DNA from: Candidatus Microgenomates bacterium
GTDB taxonomy: Bacteria; Patescibacteriota; Microgenomatia; UBA12405; UBA6130
Direction: 5' to 3'
Assembly (NCBI GenBank): GCA_015485895.1
Contig: WFSR01000014.1
Coordinates: 1-11,125, forward strand
DNA: 11,125 nucleotides
The notes below the pieces were generated by a model. It was not told where the DNA came from. It searched no databases and was given only the letters and a program-made list of their open reading frames with translations. How positions within the stretch are numbered: the first letter of the stretch is position 1; each line of letters starts with the position of its first letter. Of the stretch, positions 7,190-11,125 are shown piece by piece. The translations under genes and the position numbers were made by a program.

Positions 7190-7778
7190 TTAGTGTCCTC
7201 TTTGTTAAACGATAATTCCAGAGTGCTTCCTGCCAAGCTAGTTTACCCAAAAGATAGACCATTATCCAACCAGCCCAAAAGAGCGCTAATCGAGCCCAAA
7301 CTGGAGCCACCCACCAACGAAGGCTTATTTTAGCGCGCCAAACTTTATTTCCAACAACAATTTTATTTTTCACTCTCTTGTCAGGCGGCGTAAAAACATC
7401 TCGCTGCCAATCAAAACCATTGACAAAAAGAGATTCTCTAAATGGGTGAACAAATTCTTCCAAATAATAGCTTCTTTTTGTATCCCGCCAAATTTTTTTG
7501 GCATCTTCAGGAGGATGATTCAGTATATATTGGGGAAAGGGCAAACAAACGTTCAAAAAATGTGAACATTGAAAAGCATTCTGATAGAAGTTATGAACAT
7601 CTTGACGGGTTTTATTGGTAAAATAGGCTTTTACGCGTTGCAATTGCACCGTGTCGCCGGGCTCATTCGATTTTAAACTTTGCGGCAAATCAGCCGGTGG
7701 CAGTGGTGGTCCTGGCAAAAGAAGATAAATAGTAATAACAAAACCCACTAGCCAATATGATTTGCGAATCCATTTCAT
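7182..7778 (-). CDS. Unrecognised two-membrane-segment protein with outside domain
   Basis: I do not recognise a named family. The 198-residue protein starts MKWIRK, then has a hydrophobic segment at about 8-22, a proline-rich linker (LPGPPLPPADLP, 21-32), a mainly polar domain (33-155), a second hydrophobic segment at about 157-178 (VAPVWARLALFWAGW and onward), and a short basic tail. By the positive-inside rule both ends are cytoplasmic and about 130 residues face outside. The outside domain is rich in aromatic residues, has two close cysteines (C71 and C78) and contains ILNHPPEDAKKIWRDTKRSY (85-104) and HPFRESLFVNGF (111-122). No enzyme motif is evident. Start and stop overlap neighbours (ATGA upstream, 8 bases downstream), so it is a fixed member of the cluster, between the acyltransferase and a GT2. 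A scaffold, chain-length or acceptor-handling role is speculation. Confidence 0.85.
   Translation of the reverse strand: MKWIRKSYWLVGFVITIYLLLPGPPLPPADLPQSLKSNEPGDTVQLQRVKAYFTNKTRQDVHNFYQNAFQCSHFLNVCLPFPQYILNHPPEDAKKIWRDTKRSYYLEEFVHPFRESLFVNGFDWQRDVFTPPDKRVKNKIVVGNKVWRAKISLRWWVAPVWARLALFWAGWIMVYLLGKLAWQEALWNYRLTKRTLNG
7196..7200 (-). promoter_or_regulatory. Ribosome binding site of the GT2 gene at 6215-7189
   Basis: The minus strand reads GAGGA six bases before the ATG at 7189 (GAGGACACTAAATG). This is one of only two clear Shine-Dalgarno matches in the window. It lies within the last codons of the preceding two-membrane-segment gene and supports the chosen start. Confidence 0.65.
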
Positions 7779-8419
7779 TGAAAAAGACGGCTGCGCCCTA
7801 AAGAATAATGTAACTTTTTTATCTTGCGCTGGCCGATGACTTTGGCCGGCACTCCACCAACAATCGCCAGCGGGGGCACATCTTTGGTAACCACCGCCCC
7901 AGCCGCAACTACTGCTCCCCGGCTAATTTTTACCCCGGGAAGAATAATTACCCGGGGCCCGATAAAGACATAATCGCCGATTTCTACCTTCCCCTCAATA
8001 GCCTGCATATCTTCACTGTGAATATCATGTTCTGAGTTGTAAATCATCACTTCAGAAGCAACATCAACATGATTGCCAATAAGCAACGGCGCCCGGCCAT
8101 CCAAAAAAGCCCGGTAACCAACAATAGTATCCTCGCCTATTTTTACTCCCCGGGGATAAAAAAAGCGACAGCCACAATGGATTTTGCTCCCCGAACCAAT
8201 TTTTACCCCTGAAATTACAAAGAAAAACCTGCGCACTGCCCAAATTGGACAGTTGGTTACCCAGTTCAAAATCATCAGCCAAAAGTCTAAAAACCAGTTC
8301 TGTATCCTTTTAATTACCTTATTTTTCGCCCGCTGGAAATCTAATTGCCTACCCATCCGATCAAGAAGAACAATTTTGGGAGGAAAAAAAGAGATATCAA
8401 TATTACTGCCAATCTTCAT
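7775..8419 (-). CDS. Left-handed beta-helix O-acyltransferase (hexapeptide repeat)
   Basis: A 214-residue protein of the LbH acyltransferase superfamily (relatives of WcaF, maltose O-acetyltransferase and serine acetyltransferase), which usually form trimers and use acetyl-CoA. The hexapeptide region runs from about 71 to 195: GVKIGSGSKI (71-80), GVKIGEDTIV (91-100), VEIGDYVFIGPRVII (145-159), GVKISRGAVVAAGAVVTKDV (162-181). It ends in the family signature IVGGVPAKVIG (186-196). The likely catalytic histidine is H131 in NSEHD (128-132). About 70 residues precede the helix and include an aromatic, hydrophobic, partly basic stretch (42-69), perhaps for membrane contact. GVKI is encoded almost identically three times. 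Start and stop both overlap neighbours as ATGA. In this context acetylation of a sugar residue is the best guess; the acyl group and acceptor are not visible. Confidence 0.9.
   Translation of the reverse strand: MKIGSNIDISFFPPKIVLLDRMGRQLDFQRAKNKVIKRIQNWFLDFWLMILNWVTNCPIWAVRRFFFVISGVKIGSGSKIHCGCRFFYPRGVKIGEDTIVGYRAFLDGRAPLLIGNHVDVASEVMIYNSEHDIHSEDMQAIEGKVEIGDYVFIGPRVIILPGVKISRGAVVAAGAVVTKDVPPLAIVGGVPAKVIGQRKIKKLHYSLGRSRLFQ
7933..7957. repeat. GC-only inverted repeat inside the acyltransferase gene
   Basis: CCCCGGG at 7933-7939 and CCCGGGG at 7951-7957 are perfect inverted copies separated by 11 AT-rich bases. RNA from either strand could form a 7-bp all-GC stem. The sequence encodes the GPRVIILPGVK part of the beta-helix, so Gly/Pro/Arg codon choice may be the whole explanation. 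No U-tract follows on the minus strand, so it is not a standard terminator. Confidence 0.6.
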
Positions 8420-9561
8420 TTTATCTCGCCGGCAATCTTTAATAACTGGTCAAGAATAATTTTACTACACCGCTGCCAGGTAAACAATTTTTGCCGCTGG
8501 TAACCAGCTTTTATCAACTGCCGGCGTAACTTTGCGTCTGTCAAAAGTTTTTCCAATCCCCAACTAATCGCCTCAACATCGTTAGGATTAACTAAAAGAC
8601 CAGCCTCACCAACTACCTCTGGCAAACTTCCCCTATCCGAAGCCAGAACCGGAACTTTAGCAGCCATAGCTTCCAAAACAGGGATACCAAATCCTTCCCA
8701 AAAGGAAGGCAATGCGAATACTTTGGCCCCTTTCATTAACCATCGGACTTCTTCATCGGCCACAAAACCGGTAAAGATTACTCGCCTCTCCAAACCTAAA
8801 GCTTTTACCTTTTGGAAAATATCCTGGTAAAGCCATCCCCTTTTGCCGGTAATAACCAGCTGAACATCTTTCCTTGCCAGCCGGCGGAAGGCCTCGATAA
8901 GACCGGTAATATTTTTACCTGGTTTAAGGGTGCCTAAATACAAAATATAATCGCCCCTGATACCATATTTTTCTTTTACTTTTCTCAAAGTAAGCGGCGG
9001 TTTAACAGCTTGATTAGCATTAGTTTTCTGCCAACCCGGATAGGCAACTATTATCTTCCCTGGCTTAAGATGATAGGTCTTTATAATATCCTTCTTGGTA
9101 AATTGAGAAATGGCGATAACCTTCCGGGCTCTCTTGACTGACCGCCAAGTCCAATATTTTAATTGCCAAAAATCTTTCCTAGTAAATTGCTCCGGCCAGT
9201 GCAAGAATCCCAAATCCATCACCGAAATGACAAAAGGAATTGGCGAAAAACCGGGCCCATAATGAGACGGCGAAAAGAGCACTCGGGGGCGAGGCGCGCC
9301 AAAATACAAACGCTTAACCAAACCTGTCCAGGTCCAAAAAAATCGCGGGCCAAAAACTTCGTAACGCCACCAACTCGTTTGCCGAGGAAAATCTTTCTGG
9401 GGCTGAGCAGCTAGAAATACTCGAATCTCTATTGCCCTTTTACTGTATTGGTTCCGCTTCTTAATCTCCCGCCACATTCCCCACAAGACTTCAAAGGCAA
9501 AGCGGTTGCTCCCTACCCGCTTGGCCACGTTCGCCTCATTGCCATCGATAGCAATGATCAT
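8416..9561 (-). CDS. GT4 family glycosyltransferase
   Basis: A complete 381-residue GT-B retaining glycosyltransferase of normal family length. The N-terminal domain opens with MIIAIDGNEANVAKRVGSNR, where the RVGSNR loop takes the place of the glycine-rich acceptor/donor loop. Then come SVMDLGFLHWPE (113-124), VIAIS (148-152), LGTLKPGKN (209-217) and the donor-site motif EGFGIPVLE, with the E-x7-E pair E289 and E297. The usual HD dipeptide of the N-terminal domain is MD here (M116-D117). The start ATG at 9561 overlaps the methyltransferase stop as ATGA; the upstream bases offer only a weak Shine-Dalgarno, so coupled initiation is likely. It is homologous to the truncated gene at 10253-11125 (shared FLxWPE and VIAIS segments). 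Donor, acceptor and linkage are unknown. Confidence 0.94.
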   Translation of the reverse strand: MIIAIDGNEANVAKRVGSNRFAFEVLWGMWREIKKRNQYSKRAIEIRVFLAAQPQKDFPRQTSWWRYEVFGPRFFWTWTGLVKRLYFGAPRPRVLFSPSHYGPGFSPIPFVISVMDLGFLHWPEQFTRKDFWQLKYWTWRSVKRARKVIAISQFTKKDIIKTYHLKPGKIIVAYPGWQKTNANQAVKPPLTLRKVKEKYGIRGDYILYLGTLKPGKNITGLIEAFRRLARKDVQLVITGKRGWLYQDIFQKVKALGLERRVIFTGFVADEEVRWLMKGAKVFALPSFWEGFGIPVLEAMAAKVPVLASDRGSLPEVVGEAGLLVNPNDVEAISWGLEKLLTDAKLRRQLIKAGYQRQKLFTWQRCSKIILDQLLKIAGEIK

Positions 9562-10250
9562 TTTCTGTCAGCCACAACCATTAATTCTAGATAATAATTC
9601 GCTTCTTTAAAAATCCAGAAAAACACCCTAGCGACTACCCTCTTTAGAAATAACGGGGCGCTAAACAATTCTGGGAAAATACTTATAGCCGGCAACCTTT
9701 CGGTATCAACGATTGCCCTAATTCTAAAACCATTTTCTGCCAGTAATCTCTTGACGCTTTCTCGACTATATACTCGCCGGTGCGTTTTATCAAGATGGTG
9801 TTTGAAAATAAGACCACGACGCAATAAAACTTTAGGTGTTTCTTGAGGAACGATAATAATGAAACGCCTCCCTACCCTCTTAGCTTCCTGAATTGCTTGG
9901 ACTTCATCATCAAGGTGTTCCAAGGAGCTGATCATCAAAACAGTATCGAAGCTATCATTTCTAAAAGGTAGTTTTTGAGCATCGGCTACTATAAAGTTAC
10001 CTTTAAGACGTCTTTCAGCTTGATCAACAAATTCTTTAACAAAATCTACTCCGGTAACATCGTATCCCAAACGACTGAAATAATCCACCCAAAGGCCACT
10101 GCCACAACCTATTTCTAAAATTCTTTTTCCCAAAAGATAAGATTGTATCAATTGAGCACGCTGCTTATTTATCCTGGCCGTTTTTGGCCCCCAACCAAAC
10201 TTATCAGCAGCTTTCAAATAATATTGTTTGTCATTGTTTTGGCTAGTCAC
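9558..10250 (-). CDS. Class I SAM-dependent methyltransferase
   Basis: A 230-residue protein of the Methyltransf_11/UbiE-like superfamily, expected to move a methyl group from S-adenosylmethionine to a small acceptor. SAM-binding motif I is clear: LEIGCGSG at 45-52. The acidic residue that ends strand 2 is in GVDF (67-70), followed by VADAQKLPF (88-96) and FDTVLMISSLEHLDD (101-115). A basic/aromatic stretch at 150-162 (KHHLDKTHRR then VYS) precedes the C-terminal lid and resembles acceptor regions of sugar or lipid methyltransferases. The start is GTG at 10250; an ATG starting at 10234 is out of frame. It sits between two GT4 genes and shares ATGA with the next, so O-methylation of a glycan residue is a reasonable but unproven role. 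G+C looks slightly lower than in the flanking genes (22-23 of 60 bases in two lines, against 26 and 29 in one line from each neighbour). Confidence 0.9.
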   Translation of the reverse strand: MTSQNNDKQYYLKAADKFGWGPKTARINKQRAQLIQSYLLGKRILEIGCGSGLWVDYFSRLGYDVTGVDFVKEFVDQAERRLKGNFIVADAQKLPFRNDSFDTVLMISSLEHLDDEVQAIQEAKRVGRRFIIIVPQETPKVLLRRGLIFKHHLDKTHRRVYSRESVKRLLAENGFRIRAIVDTERLPAISIFPELFSAPLFLKRVVARVFFWIFKEANYYLELMVVADRK

Positions 10251-10252
10251 TT

Positions 10253-11125
10253 TTATTTACCCACCAACCGGTAAACAGCTAAAGTTTCCCGGGCGGTTTT
10301 AACCCAACTGAATTGCTTCACCCGCTGCCGGCCAGCCATTACTAGCCGCTTGCTCAATTTTACATCCCCTAAAATTCGTTCCATCGCCCTACTAAGTTGC
10401 GCGAGAGAATGGGGATCAACCAACAACGCGGCTCGGCCAGCTATTTCCACCATGCTGGAAAGATTGCTAGTAATAACTGGAACCCCAAGAGCAAATGCCT
10501 CTAAAATTGGTAGCCCAAAACCTTCATAAAGCGAGGGGTAAACCAGAGCGCGGGCACCAGAAAAAAGATTGAGCATTGCCCGCCGCGGCAAAAACCCGGT
10601 TAGAACAACTCCCGGCGGTAATTTTTGCTTTGGAGCATAATTGCCCACAATGACTAACTGCGCCTTTTTCCTTAAATCGCGATTTCCGGCAAAGGCTTCC
10701 ATCAGCCGCGCAATGTTTTTTCGTGGCGCCATTGAGCCATAAGCTAAAAAATAAGGCTTATTAAGGTGATATTTCTTTTGCCACTGCCTTTGTTCTTCTT
10801 TCTTTACCTTAAATGTTTCTGCATCTCGGGGCACTCCCTCATAAATAACTTTTAAACGCTCTTCTTCTATCCCCAACAATTTTTTTATTTCTTCCTTGGT
10901 AGCCCGAGAAATGGCAATAACCATCGCTGCTTCCTGCTTCACCCAGCGAAGGCGCCTTTTCTGAACGGCCAAAATTTTCGCCGGCACCGTTTCTGGCCAA
11001 CGGAGAAAGGAAAGATCGTGGATTGTGGTTACCACTTTGGCTTTTTCACTAGGCGGCTGGGCCCAATCCGAAGCGTGGAAAACATCAACCGGACCGGCCA
11101 GCAATTCCAACGGCACGATATGGGC
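10253..11125 (-). CDS. GT4 family glycosyltransferase (5' end missing)
   Basis: Retaining GT-B fold glycosyltransferase that transfers a sugar from a nucleotide-sugar donor, in the cytoplasm or at the inner membrane face. The frame is open to the window edge (it reads Ala-His-Ile-Val-Pro from base 11125). The GTG at 11116 is therefore probably not the start: position 33 counted from that GTG already carries the HDLSFL motif, which in the full-length neighbour at 8416-9561 lies near residue 116. About 80 N-terminal residues are missing. Counting from that GTG, other GT4 marks are VIAIS at 66-70, the donor-loop segment GSMAPRKN (127-134), and EGFGLPILE (198-206), which gives the E-x7-E pair E198 and E206. 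The FLRWPE segment is shared with the neighbour at 8416-9561, so the two are paralogues. The stop TAA lies 2 bases before the methyltransferase start. The sugar and linkage cannot be inferred. Confidence 0.93.
   Translation of the reverse strand, partial: AHIVPLELLAGPVDVFHASDWAQPPSEKAKVVTTIHDLSFLRWPETVPAKILAVQKRRLRWVKQEAAMVIAISRATKEEIKKLLGIEEERLKVIYEGVPRDAETFKVKKEEQRQWQKKYHLNKPYFLAYGSMAPRKNIARLMEAFAGNRDLRKKAQLVIVGNYAPKQKLPPGVVLTGFLPRRAMLNLFSGARALVYPSLYEGFGLPILEAFALGVPVITSNLSSMVEIAGRAALLVDPHSLAQLSRAMERILGDVKLSKRLVMAGRQRVKQFSWVKTARETLAVYRLVGK
10260..10265 (-). promoter_or_regulatory. Possible ribosome binding site for the methyltransferase
   Basis: The minus strand reads GGTGGG here, 9 bases before the GTG start at 10250, inside the last codons of the upstream GT4 gene. 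It is a moderate match to a Shine-Dalgarno sequence. It supports a GTG start, since no in-frame ATG lies close by. Confidence 0.4.

Larger units (their letters stand above)
1..11125 (-). other. Gapless glycan-assembly operon (internal part)
   Basis: Twelve consecutive minus-strand genes are joined without usable intergenic space. Junctions in transcription order are: a 2-base gap (A/B), 4-base overlaps (B/C, C/D, D/E), an 8-base overlap (E/F), 4 (F/G), 23 (G/H), 22 (H/I), 4 (I/J), 4 (J/K) and 1 (K/L). All the 4-base overlaps are ATGA, where the stop TGA shares bases with the next ATG. The overlaps are seen directly; co-transcription and translational coupling are inferred. Both ends are open, so promoter and terminator lie outside. 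The recognisable products, five GT4 enzymes with a probable sixth, two GT2, one GT39-like, one ligase/polymerase-like protein, a methyltransferase and an acyltransferase, belong together in assembly of an extracellular or cell-surface polysaccharide or glycoprotein glycan. Confidence 0.85.

Noticed and set aside
8184..8459. Plus-strand open frame of 91 codons across the acyltransferase/GT4 junction
   Set aside because: It is antisense to two well-supported genes and shows no family feature or ribosome binding site.
8416..11125. Tandem duplication of neighbouring GT4 genes by recent copying
   Set aside because: The two genes share motifs and FLxWPE/VIAIS segments but differ at most residues between them, so they are old paralogues and not a recent repeat.
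1..11125. Phage, transposon, toxin-antitoxin, CRISPR or defence system
   Set aside because: No transposase, integrase, nuclease, terminal repeat or spaced repeat array is visible, and every stretch is accounted for by glycan genes or the one orphan membrane protein.

Overview
The window is a single, gapless, one-directional run of surface-glycan assembly genes, all on the minus strand and read from high to low coordinates. It holds ten complete genes plus one 5'-truncated gene at the right edge and the first 12 codons of another at the left edge. No RNA gene, mobile element, CRISPR array, promoter or minus-strand terminator is visible. No stretch longer than two bases is free of coding sequence, so the run is part of a larger operon whose ends lie outside the window.

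Organism. The style suggests a Candidate Phyla Radiation (Patescibacteria) genome, probably in or near the Microgenomates. The reasons are compact genes with ATGA overlaps, many divergent glycosyltransferases side by side, and GT4 and GT39-type sequences of a kind I associate with that group. This is inference from style, since no taxonomic marker is present. TGA ends eight of the eleven genes whose stop is visible, so codes that read UGA as glycine (Gracilibacteria/Absconditabacteria) or tryptophan are excluded. Four 60-base lines that I counted had 37-48% G+C.

Layout in transcription order: (A) 10253-11125 GT4 glycosyltransferase, 5' end missing; (B) 9558-10250 SAM methyltransferase; (C) 8416-9561 GT4; (D) 7775-8419 left-handed beta-helix acyltransferase; (E) 7182-7778 unrecognised protein with two membrane segments; (F) 6215-7189 GT2; (G) 4773-6218 O-antigen ligase/polymerase-like membrane protein; (H) 3335-4795 GT39/PMT-like membrane glycosyltransferase; (I) 2142-3356 GT4; (J) 1144-2145 GT2; (K) 35-1147 GT4; (L) 1-35 start of another probable GT4.

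How they fit together. The cytoplasmic GT2 and GT4 enzymes would build an oligosaccharide on a lipid carrier, with the methyltransferase and acyltransferase as likely decorating enzymes. On the outer face, H would add a sugar from a polyprenyl-phosphate donor, and G would polymerise the glycan or transfer it to an acceptor. E, with a predicted outside domain of about 130 residues, is the one protein without a recognisable role. No initiating phospho-sugar transferase, flippase/ABC exporter or nucleotide-sugar synthesis gene lies in the window. The final glycan and its acceptor cannot be read from the sequence.
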